Source: Nanobdellota archaeon (lineage in GTDB: Archaea > Nanobdellota > Nanobdellia > Woesearchaeales > GW2011-AR9). Taken from it: 14,055 bases of DNA. The translations under genes were made by a program, and so were the position numbers. Below the pieces are notes generated by a model, which was not told where the DNA came from, ran no database searches, and worked only from the letters and a program-made list of their open reading frames with translations. The DNA is taken from the NCBI GenBank assembly GCA_030695685.1, contig JAUYPT010000104.1, forward strand, positions 1-14,055, in the 5' to 3' direction. How positions within the stretch are numbered: position 1 is the stretch's first letter; every line of letters starts with the position of its first letter. Shown in pieces: positions 5,693-13,700 of the stretch.

Positions 5693-5786
5693 TATACTAA
5701 AAATCCTTGATTTTCGAACAGAAAATCATGATTTTGGTATATACAAAAGGAATTAGTTTTCGAACAAACTAATTCCTTTTAGTATA
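5693..5786. repeat. 94-bp element with terminal inverted repeats and two hairpins sharing a loop
   Basis: The ends are perfect 10-bp inverted repeats, TATACTAAAA (5693-5702) and TTTTAGTATA (5777-5786). Inside are two hairpins. The first has an 8-bp perfect stem, 5708-5715 with 5721-5728, which extends outward imperfectly to about 5691/5743. The second has a 15-bp perfect stem, 5745-5759 with 5766-5780, which extends five more pairs past a one-base bulge. Both carry TTTTCGAACA (5711-5720 and 5757-5766) across the loop. It lies between the 3' end of the glyS operon and the ssb promoter. It could be a double terminator, a MITE/REP-like repeat or an operator; copy number in the genome would decide. 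Confidence 0.7.
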
Positions 5787-5805
5787 ATTCTATGTTTATC
5801 TATTT

Positions 5806-6318
5806 TTACCTATTTTTTCCTTCCAGAAGTTCCTTTGCCTGCATCATCTGGCTATAATATTCCTGCTGCACATCCTCAGGAAGTTTCTGGTAAATTTCAA
5901 AAATATCTTCATACTTCTGCTGCTGTTTCTGAAGACTGCCTGTACTAACATCCTGGAGCAATGTTTCCATCACTTTCGCTGCTTTTAAGATTCGTTCGAT
6001 GCGCTCCCGAACTTCCTGTAATGGCTGCTGAAACTGTGCTTGATGGTCAGACGAAAGCTGATGGTGAAGTATGCAAAGTTTATGGTAATCATTTGTCAAA
6101 ACAGCTAAAGATGATCTTCCCCTGGAATGGACACGGCGCAACTGCCGCTGCAATTGGCGAGGTTTCGAGATAAGATAAATATGATTATAGACAGTAAACA
6201 TCACCAACAGGAGAAAGGAAAAAAAGCTAAACATTCGCATCCGATCCGATTCCGTAAATACAAAAAAAGCAATAGAAACTGCAATTAGACTATACAGCAG
6301 AGCACGTGATTTCACCAT
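5806..6318 (-). CDS. Small membrane protein with two helices and a cytoplasmic coiled-coil-like tail
   Basis: I do not recognise this 170-residue protein. Residues about 6-22 and 30-51 are hydrophobic and likely span the membrane as a hairpin. Residues 56 onward are charged, Gln-rich and helical, with heptad-like spacing at about 85-125 (QQPLQEVRERIERILKAAKV), and the C-terminus is Lys/Glu-rich. With the Lys/Arg-rich segment after the second helix (KPRQLQRQLRRVHSRGR), the positive-inside rule puts the tail in the cytoplasm. It starts four bases after the glyS stop, so it is co-transcribed and probably translationally coupled. The ATG at 6318 is immediately followed by GTG in frame. Two palindromic hairpins lie after its stop. 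A functional link with glycyl-tRNA synthetase is not evident from sequence. Confidence 0.8.
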   Translation of the reverse strand: MVKSRALLYSLIAVSIAFFVFTESDRMRMFSFFSFLLLVMFTVYNHIYLISKPRQLQRQLRRVHSRGRSSLAVLTNDYHKLCILHHQLSSDHQAQFQQPLQEVRERIERILKAAKVMETLLQDVSTGSLQKQQQKYEDIFEIYQKLPEDVQQEYYSQMMQAKELLEGKNR

Positions 6319-6322
6319 CGTC

Positions 6323-7825
6323 TTACCGTTGCCGGGCAGAAGAGCGGTATAAAGTAGATAGCATGGACGCTAATTCACTCCTCTTCACTAACCGTTGTTG
6401 CGTTGTTTCACGGTCTCGAATAGTTACAGTATCATTCTCAAGACTGTCAAAATCAACCGTAATACAATACGGAACACCAATTTCATCAGCTCTGGCATAG
6501 CGCCGTCCGATACTGGACGTTGGATCATAAAAACACGAAAAGTGTGTATTCAGATCAGCATATATCTCTTCTGCCAGCGCAACCAATTCCGGTTTATTTC
6601 TTACTAATGGAAACACGGCGCAGAAAAAAGGCGCCAATGACGGAGAGAAATGCATGATCACATTCCCCCGTTGTGCATCATCATCATAACTTTGATCCAA
6701 CAACATATAGACATGCCGGTCGACGCCAAAGGAAAGCTCTAACACGTGAGGGATAAATTTGCTGTTGCTTTCTTCATCAAAGATTTCCATCTTCTCTTTG
6801 GAAATCTCCTGGTGTCCCCGCAGATCATGATCTGTGCGATAATGCAATCCCCCCATCTCTGTAAAACCAAATTCAGTAAGTTCAACCTCAAGGTCAAAAT
6901 GATATTTGTTATAGAACGCTTTTTCCAGATCATTAAGCTGATACAACCGGAATTTGGAAGGAGGTATCTTCAAAACATCAATATAAAATTGCTGTATCTT
7001 CACTAAATGATAGACATAAAACTGAGGCAAATGATAGCCCTCCACTAACTGCTCTGCTGTCCGTTCGACAACAGTATGTAATGGTCTATCTTCGACTAAT
7101 AATGTTTGCAGTTTATAGTCTTTCACTGCTTCAAAAAGTGGAAAGAGATTTATTTTCTGGGGATTAAAAAAAATCTGCAGCTCCGCCTGTGTAAATTCCC
7201 GCTGCCGCAGCGTCAGGTTTCTCGGCGAAATCTCGTTGCGATAGGCACGCCCGATTAATGCTAAACCAAGAGGCAGTTTCTTGCGCTGCAGTTCATACTG
7301 CAATTTGAAATTAACGTATGGAGACTGTGCCGTTTCCGGACGAAGGTATGCTTTGTGCTTGCCGCCAATTCCAAGATTAACAGGAAACATCATATTCATC
7401 ACCGTTACCGGCTTAAGATGAGATTTACAGGTAGGGCATTGTAGATTATGTTTCTGAATCAGTGCTGTCAGCTGCTCCGGTGAAAATCCTTCTACATTCT
7501 GTTCCAGCTCTTGCCGGATAAAATGATCTGCCCGGTCACTGAAATCACACTTGGAGCAGTTGATGACAGGGTCAATAAAATTATCAAGATGGCCTGATGC
7601 CTTGAACGCTTTTTCATGCATGATGTTAGCAGTTTCAATCTCAAAAAAATTGTCATTCAATTTTAAGAAATAATTTTTCCAGAGATTTTCAAAATTTTTC
7701 TTTAATAATGTTCCGGTATGGCCATAATCATAAAATCCTGCTAAACCGCCGTAAATCTCGCTGGAAGGATAAATGAAGCCTTTCTTTTTGAAGAATGATG
7801 CTAATTGTTCCGGTGTAACAGTCAT
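6323..7825 (-). CDS. glyS: Glycyl-tRNA synthetase (alpha2, class II)
   Basis: This enzyme charges tRNA-Gly with glycine using ATP. The 500-residue chain has the archaeal/eukaryotic architecture: an N-terminal catalytic start with GGLAGFYDYGHTGTLLKKN (26-44), a zinc-binding insertion with Cys90/Cys93 and Cys130/Cys133, the substrate motif LRPETAQSPYVNF (161-173), motif 2 GRAYRNEISPRN (192-203), motif 3 ELSFGVDR with Arg370, and a C-terminal anticodon-binding domain (about 395-490) containing SIGRRYARADEIGVPYCI. Departures from the usual sequence are Ser168 where RPETAQG is common, His36 for Pro in DYGP, and Leu364 for Pro in EPS; the fold should tolerate these. A TATA box 22-30 bp before the ATG predicts a leaderless transcript. 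The gene heads an operon with the 170-residue membrane protein. Confidence 0.97.
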   Translation of the reverse strand: MTVTPEQLASFFKKKGFIYPSSEIYGGLAGFYDYGHTGTLLKKNFENLWKNYFLKLNDNFFEIETANIMHEKAFKASGHLDNFIDPVINCSKCDFSDRADHFIRQELEQNVEGFSPEQLTALIQKHNLQCPTCKSHLKPVTVMNMMFPVNLGIGGKHKAYLRPETAQSPYVNFKLQYELQRKKLPLGLALIGRAYRNEISPRNLTLRQREFTQAELQIFFNPQKINLFPLFEAVKDYKLQTLLVEDRPLHTVVERTAEQLVEGYHLPQFYVYHLVKIQQFYIDVLKIPPSKFRLYQLNDLEKAFYNKYHFDLEVELTEFGFTEMGGLHYRTDHDLRGHQEISKEKMEIFDEESNSKFIPHVLELSFGVDRHVYMLLDQSYDDDAQRGNVIMHFSPSLAPFFCAVFPLVRNKPELVALAEEIYADLNTHFSCFYDPTSSIGRRYARADEIGVPYCITVDFDSLENDTVTIRDRETTQQRLVKRSELASMLSTLYRSSARQR

Positions 7826-7846
7826 TCTATTCAGAGAGAGGGTGTG

Positions 7847-7855
7847 ATTTATTAA
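7847..7855 (-). promoter_or_regulatory. TATA box of the glyS operon (leaderless)
   Basis: TTAATAAAT on the minus strand lies 22-30 bases before the A of the glyS ATG at 7825, the same spacing as in three other units of this window. The intervening CCTCTCTCT tract has no Shine-Dalgarno. Confidence 0.6.
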
Positions 7856-7876
7856 GTTTGTTGTGGTTATATGCCT

Positions 7877-7920
7877 GTTGTTAATCTCTCTTAATTTTAA
7901 TTTCTTTTTTTGTTAACAAC
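7877..7920. repeat. 8-bp inverted repeat between the surface-protein gene and glyS
   Basis: GTTGTTAA (7877-7884) and TTAACAAC (7913-7920) form a perfect inverted repeat around 28 bp of AT-rich, pyrimidine-skewed sequence. The inner copy overlaps the palindrome TGTTAACA. It directly follows the surface-protein stop codon, so it may form a 3' hairpin on that mRNA. No T-run follows on the minus strand, so termination here is uncertain; it could equally be an operator upstream of glyS. Confidence 0.4.
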
Positions 7921-10770
7921 CTATCTTTTCTTTCCAAAATAATACCCTAAATAACCTAAACCAGTAATAATCACCGCAGCAATAAACCAGACCGGAACTT
8001 TCTTCTCTGGGATGATCTCTTCGACAGCTTCTTTAATCTCATCCGTGACATTCTTCTCTGTAACTATTTCTGTGGCTGCAGTATCTCCAGCAGCAGCTTC
8101 TCCCACTACTTTCTTCTCCGCCGTAATCGCAAACAACGAAAAGCCGCTGCTTTCCGCTTCATAATAAGCATACGTTAAGCCTCTTTCCACCTCTTTCGTC
8201 GGCAGCGATTCCCACGCCTCAGTATAACGACGTAAGATAACGCTGTCAGCATCGTAATCATGGATCGCAAACCAGCTTAAGGGAACTTTAAACTTAATTT
8301 GAGCATGCTCAATATTCTCTTTATCAGTTTGAGCATTGATGCTCAAATACGCATACACAGAACCGGTGGTCAGGATTTTATCCGCAGCAGCAACAGAAGA
8401 GTCAACAGAAGATACTTCCTGCACGGTAATCGGAATGGAAAGATCCTTATTTGCAGTTATAGTTATATCCGTAATAGCGGCATCTTTCGTAAAAGAAACG
8501 GAAATAGCTTCTCCAGTTTTTGATTTAACGACTGCTCTCTCGCTGCTGAAGAAACTGCTGCTGCTGCTACCGCTGCTGTCAGCAACGCCGCCGGAAGGGC
8601 GAGAATAATCGACTTTGAACTGATAGATTAAGGAACCATTTTGGAAACCGAGATAATCAGTGCAATTGACATTCCATTGATATATAGCATTGCTGAATGA
8701 TTTAACAAAGGTTTGCGCGATTTTTACCGCCGGACGGAAAGAGGTTTGATCAACAGCATTGTCAATATATAATGAACAGTTGGCAATATCAGCATCAGTA
8801 ACATTATAGGTGAAGGTAATACTGTTGGTGGAGGATTCAATGGAGCCATTTAAGGGAGAACTGATATTGACAATTGGCGCAGTAGTATCGATTCTAAAAA
8901 TTCGCAGCGTCGAATTTTTAGTATTATTAATAGTGGAATCTGTTGCCGCATATAACCAGGAATAAACACCATCACCGAAAGAAGTGAGGTTTTTTGTGAA
9001 CAGATAATCAGTATTATTGATGATGCCGGTAGAATTGGTTTCGTTGATTGACAATGAGCCAGTCCAATTCCCATACAACGTGACATTAGTTAAGTTCTGG
9101 TCATCAAAGACAGTAGCGTTGAAAATGAGCACGGGATTGGAAGTGTTGAAAAAATCTGTGGGGGCATTAAGAGTTATGGTCGGTGTTGTTGTATCCTGCG
9201 GGACAACGTAGGATTGTTCCAAGGACCAGCTGCCGTTGGCTAAACTGGTATCAATTGTTTGCACAGCATAAAAAACAGTATCGCCGACGTTGAGAGGAGT
9301 GGTAAGAGTGATCGATTTCCTCTGCATCATATTGCCAAAATAGCCATTGTCGTCGCCGCCGCCGTACATGCCGCTGACAATACTATGGCTTTTGGAGGCG
9401 GCGCCGACGCGTAAGTTGTAGTATAAGCCGTCAACAGGGGTTTCTGTATCGGAAGCATTAGTCCATGTTAATGTAAGTTTGCCGTCTCTGTAAACGGCAC
9501 TAAAATTAGTTGGCGCTGCCGGTTTAGTGTTGGGAGTGGTGATGTTGTTGAGGTAGACTTTAATTCTGTTAGCATTAATACCTTCTTCAATAAATCCCGT
9601 TTCTATTAAATCTAAATCGTTATCCTGATCTAAATCAACCCAAATAATTGAAGAACCAAATTGAAGATTTAATAAGCCCGTTTCTGGGTCATTTAATTTA
9701 TCTGTAAAATTATTTAATGTAGTATCATATAAATATAAAGTTGTATGTCCTTCTTTCCCTGTTGTTATCAGGTCTAAATCTCCATCATTATCATAATCAC
9801 CAAAAGCCTGGGAACCTTCATATATTCCAATTAACGATCCAGTTCCTGTTAATTCACTCTGTAATAATTTAAATGTAGTGCCTGTATTATTATATATTTC
9901 ATGATTATCGGTACTAGTATGCCCTATTAAAGTTAAATCCACTTTTCCATCATTGTTAAAATCACCTAAGGAAATAGAACTATACTCTGTACCTAATAAA
10001 TTTTTTTGCCATGTTGAATTCTCTTCTAAACTGGTGGCATTATTTATGTAAACTTTTGAAACATAAGTGCTTCCAGCTTTATCACCAACCGTTATTAAAT
10101 CTAAATCATTATCATTATCAACATCTCCCCAGGCAAGAGAACTTTCAAATAAAGCTGTTAAACCCTGTTGCCATATTGAATTCTCTTTGAATCCTGTCCC
10201 ATTATTTATATAAATTTTTGAGAATCTTCCTCCAGCTTCTTGAAACCCATTCATTGCTAAATCTAAATCACCGTCCAAATCAACGTCCCCAAAAGCAATA
10301 GAGCCTTTCCATGCCTGAGTTAAATCACTATCCCAACTAGAATTCCAGATAAAACCAGTTCCATTGTTGATATAAATAAAAGAATGTAATGCTCCAGAAT
10401 CACAAGCTGATAATGTTCCTCCACCACTTCTACATCCCATTGAAGCTAAATCTAAATCACCATCATTATCAATATCACCTAATGCTAGGGAACCATAATG
10501 TACACTTGTTAAATTCTGTTCAAAATTCGTATTTTCAACTAAAGTAGTTCCATTATTGACATAGACTTTGCTACTAGGACTGTGACCAATTATAACAAGA
10601 TCTAAATCTGTATCACCATCCAAATCACCAAAAACCATAGAAGCAAAATGCACTGCTATTAAATTGTCTTGCCATGTAGAACTTTCGTTAAGGTAGGTAT
10701 TCGCCACCACAAAATTAAAACCAAGAATAAAAAACAGTAAACAAAAAAAGATCTGACGTTTTCCTATCAT
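7921..10770 (-). CDS. Surface protein: FG-GAP propeller, Fn3/Ig-like domains, PGF-pre-PGF-like domain, C-terminal anchor
   Basis: This is a predicted exported, membrane-anchored protein of 949 residues; its ligand is unknown. A signal peptide covers about 1-23 (MIGKRQIFFCLLFFILGF...). Residues 24-413 hold seven FG-GAP/VCBS repeats, each with an Asp-rich calcium loop such as DIDNDGDLD (at about 49, 99, 162, 216, 270, 325 and 379), the number that closes an integrin-like seven-bladed propeller. A fibronectin-III-like domain (415-525), two Ig-like domains (530-725), a Ser-rich linker and a segment resembling the archaeal PGF-pre-PGF domain (about 745-885, with RRYTEAWESLPT and SGFSLFAIT) follow. 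A transmembrane helix at 926-946 and KKR end the chain. Many NxS/T sequons suggest N-glycosylation. ATG 10770 is preferred; an in-frame TTG at 10821 would place 17 residues before the signal peptide. Confidence 0.9.
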   Translation of the reverse strand: MIGKRQIFFCLLFFILGFNFVVANTYLNESSTWQDNLIAVHFASMVFGDLDGDTDLDLVIIGHSPSSKVYVNNGTTLVENTNFEQNLTSVHYGSLALGDIDNDGDLDLASMGCRSGGGTLSACDSGALHSFIYINNGTGFIWNSSWDSDLTQAWKGSIAFGDVDLDGDLDLAMNGFQEAGGRFSKIYINNGTGFKENSIWQQGLTALFESSLAWGDVDNDNDLDLITVGDKAGSTYVSKVYINNATSLEENSTWQKNLLGTEYSSISLGDFNNDGKVDLTLIGHTSTDNHEIYNNTGTTFKLLQSELTGTGSLIGIYEGSQAFGDYDNDGDLDLITTGKEGHTTLYLYDTTLNNFTDKLNDPETGLLNLQFGSSIIWVDLDQDNDLDLIETGFIEEGINANRIKVYLNNITTPNTKPAAPTNFSAVYRDGKLTLTWTNASDTETPVDGLYYNLRVGAASKSHSIVSGMYGGGDDNGYFGNMMQRKSITLTTPLNVGDTVFYAVQTIDTSLANGSWSLEQSYVVPQDTTTPTITLNAPTDFFNTSNPVLIFNATVFDDQNLTNVTLYGNWTGSLSINETNSTGIINNTDYLFTKNLTSFGDGVYSWLYAATDSTINNTKNSTLRIFRIDTTAPIVNISSPLNGSIESSTNSITFTYNVTDADIANCSLYIDNAVDQTSFRPAVKIAQTFVKSFSNAIYQWNVNCTDYLGFQNGSLIYQFKVDYSRPSGGVADSSGSSSSSFFSSERAVVKSKTGEAISVSFTKDAAITDITITANKDLSIPITVQEVSSVDSSVAAADKILTTGSVYAYLSINAQTDKENIEHAQIKFKVPLSWFAIHDYDADSVILRRYTEAWESLPTKEVERGLTYAYYEAESSGFSLFAITAEKKVVGEAAAGDTAATEIVTEKNVTDEIKEAVEEIIPEKKVPVWFIAAVIITGLGYLGYYFGKKR
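9532..10701 (-). repeat. Seven tandem FG-GAP/VCBS repeats (protein-level)
   Basis: Seven units of about 50-63 residues repeat the pattern 'sxxxGDxDxDgDLDLxxxG...kvYiNNgT.f.eNs.WqqnLt'. The calcium loops are DLDGDTDLD, DIDNDGDLD, DVDLDGDLD, DVDNDNDLD, DFNNDGKVD, DYDNDGDLD and DLDQDNDLD. The fifth is the most diverged. The stretch is much richer in A and T than the rest of the gene: sample lines run about 25-37% GC, against 40-57% just downstream. Confidence 0.85.
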
Positions 10771-10787
10771 TGTAAAGGAAGGATAAA

Positions 10788-13700
10788 TTATTCTTTCTTC
10801 TCCAATCCAATAGCATCCCAATGACTATTGGTTATAATCTCTTCAGATTTTGAATTGTATTCACTAGTGTTACTTTTATCTTTGTAATACAATTCAACTG
10901 GTGGATATTTTTTTCTCCAAGAACTCATTCCTAATATAGTAAGAATAATGATAATCATTACCAAACCAGTAAATCCAATTAATGATCTGTTTGGGTTTAG
11001 ATTACTAATTGTAGCAGTAGTTATACCTTCCAAGCCACTGCTTTGCTGTACTGGTTCAGATACAGGTTTTTCCTCATGATCAGAAGTATCCTTATCTTCT
11101 GCTGTTATCACTTCCTTAATAACTTTAGTTATATTATTATAGATATTATTAATGATGTTAGTTACATAATTGCCGCCTGAACCTCCAGAACTCCCACCCC
11201 CACCTCCAGTTGAAGCACTGGAGCCTTGATTATCATTTAGTAATGGGTTTTCTTCCCCCGTCCTTTCCAAACTGGCACCAAATGAAGTTATATCTTCAGT
11301 TACAGTAATGGTATCAATTTCTTCCTGGCCATAATTGATCCATACTCCCTGCGGATCAATGTCAATAATTCTTTTGATGCTGTAATCTCCTGCCGGCAGG
11401 CTTGGCTGCAGTTTTACGGTAAAAGATACTGAGCCGCCCATGGGGCCAATAGTTTCAATCATTAAAGGCTGGCAGTATGGATTAGCCACTCCAGTAGGCC
11501 TATCTCCTTGGTTATGGCAGGTTGTATTGGCTGTATTTAAGAACCAGTAACCAATTCGTACAGGTAAATATGCCCCTAAAGGATACCCTGCTTTGATAGG
11601 AATATTGACAGTATAGTCAATGGTTAGGTTGTGAGTGCTATTGACTATTTTATTAGTTATGGTTTCAGAGGTTATAACACTATTATCTGTTGGCTTAGTC
11701 TGCTCCCAAATATTGCCAACGGTTTGGTTGATTCCTAATAATAAGTTGTATAAGTCGCATTGTTTCAGGATTGCACAATTGTAGATAGCTTCCAACCAGG
11801 TATGTTCTTCGAAGGTTAAACCTCCTGAAATGGACATAGTAATATCTACTAATTTATCACTATCTGCAATAAATGTTTGAGTTCTATCAAAGAACACTTC
11901 ATTTAGAGTATCCTCAAAAGTACACTGCCAATTACCAGGCGGGAAACCGAAAGGCCCGTAAGGATTACTTGTATCTCCACCTTGACTGAAACCAATGAAG
12001 TTACAACTAGTAATAGTTATATTATTTAGGGGACTATCATCCTCCCCACTTGTCACATTAAATGTAATCCCCCATCTTGCATAGGTGAAATTTCGTATAT
12101 CTGAAATAGTGCTATTACCAATTCCATCCGTGGCAAAGACCCGCCAGAAATAGGTGTTAATTCTCGTTCTGTCCAGCGTCACATTGCCATCCCTGTTAGC
12201 CGAACTTGTATTAGTATATTCCAACGAGGCAAAATCACTATTATTATCAACCTGAATGATATAACGCACACTATCTTCTGGATCCAGATCAGCAGAAACA
12301 GTCCAGTTAAACTCCGGTAAAACACCAGCACTAAATCCCGCAGCAGGATTTAATAATGAAACAGCAGCAGGAACGGAATTCAAGATTAGTAAAGAAGAAG
12401 AATTCCTGCCTATACCATCAGTAAAACCATCATTAGGGGTTATGCTGCAAAGATAACGTTGCAGCCGTACAGTCTCAGCAGCTGCGAATTCATTACTTTT
12501 ATTATTAAACAAATTTAAAACCTGAACAGCAGACAAAGCCCTATTCCACACACGCAGATCATCAATCCTGCCGTCAAAATAATTAGCATTGGCAGGGCTG
12601 TTAAAGCCGATAACTATGTCTTCGTCTCCCGCCGTTTGCAACGGGCCGGCAGCAGCAGTAGAATTAATCAAACTGCCGTCAAGATACATTTTCACAGTCA
12701 CGTTATCATAGGTTCCGACAAGATGATACCATCGCCCGGTCTGAATTCCCGCGGCAACAGCTTTAGGAGCGCCAGGCTTACCGACATGGAACCTGAACTC
12801 GTTATCAACTAAAAGTAAACAATACCCTTCCGTGGCAAAATTTTCACAATTGTCCATAATTAAATGCTGGCCGGCATTATTATCTGAAAAAACCCAGGCT
12901 TCCACTGATAGTGAAGTGTTTAAAGCAAGCAAGCTGGAAGGCTTGGAAAGGTTAATAAAATCATTCACGCCGTCAAATTCATAGGCGCCTTTGCCGTCAA
13001 ATCCTCCGGAAGAATTCCAGACAATTGCTCCCTGTTCCGTGCCATTATTATGACGAGGTGAATAATCGAGAGTATTAGCGCCTGGAACGCCTTCAAAAGG
13101 CAGATTCAACTCCATGATCGATTTTCCGTCAACGTACCAATTAAAAATATTCTTCACCTGATCATTGTCAGCATCAAACGTCGAAACATTCGTGCAAATT
13201 AACGTTTCGTTGGTAAAATTGCTGCCGCCGGTTAACAAAGGCATTCCCTGTGTCGGAGCAGCATTGTTAATGAAAATGCTGGCTGCGCTTCCTTCCGCAC
13301 TGTCATTAAATCCATCATTCGCCTTGGCATGACAGAAAATAGTGTCCCCTTGATTACAGCCAGCGATGTTACAATTGAGAGTATTATTGATAGAGAAAGC
13401 TTGTACGATGGTGAGATCATCAGTATCCCTAAATTGGTAGAAGAAGCTGATAGATTCATTATCAGCATCGGTGGAACCAGAAGCGCTGCAATTAAGGAAA
13501 GAATCGCTGAAGGCAATCGGCGGTGCAGTATAGCTTATCGATGGCGCAGTAGGAGGCGTATTAGCAATGGTAAAGAAGGATAAAGGTGTGGAATTGACAT
13601 TGCCAACGGTATCATTAGCATAGAACTGCCAACGTACCTGCTGATTATGAACGGCAGTAATTGTTTTTGTAACCGTCATTAATTGGCCGGAAGTATACGT

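Noticed and set aside
5711..5770. TGTTCGAAAA in the hairpins as the T-arm of a tRNA gene
   Set aside because: The GTTCGAA core is tRNA-like, but no acceptor, D or anticodon arms can be found around either copy, and the stems are AT-rich and of the wrong length.
5691..5786. CRISPR array from the two similar hairpins
   Set aside because: There are only two units, with no uniform repeat/spacer structure; the shared part is ten bases at the loop.
8336..8608. Plus-strand open frame of 90 codons
   Set aside because: It is antisense to the PGF-pre-PGF-like part of the surface protein; its Ser/Leu-rich content reflects the complement of that coding sequence, and no start signals are present.
10771..10821. 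TTG at 10821 as the start of the FG-GAP surface protein
   Set aside because: It would put 17 residues in front of an otherwise typical signal peptide that begins at ATG 10770, and it would overlap the upstream gene.
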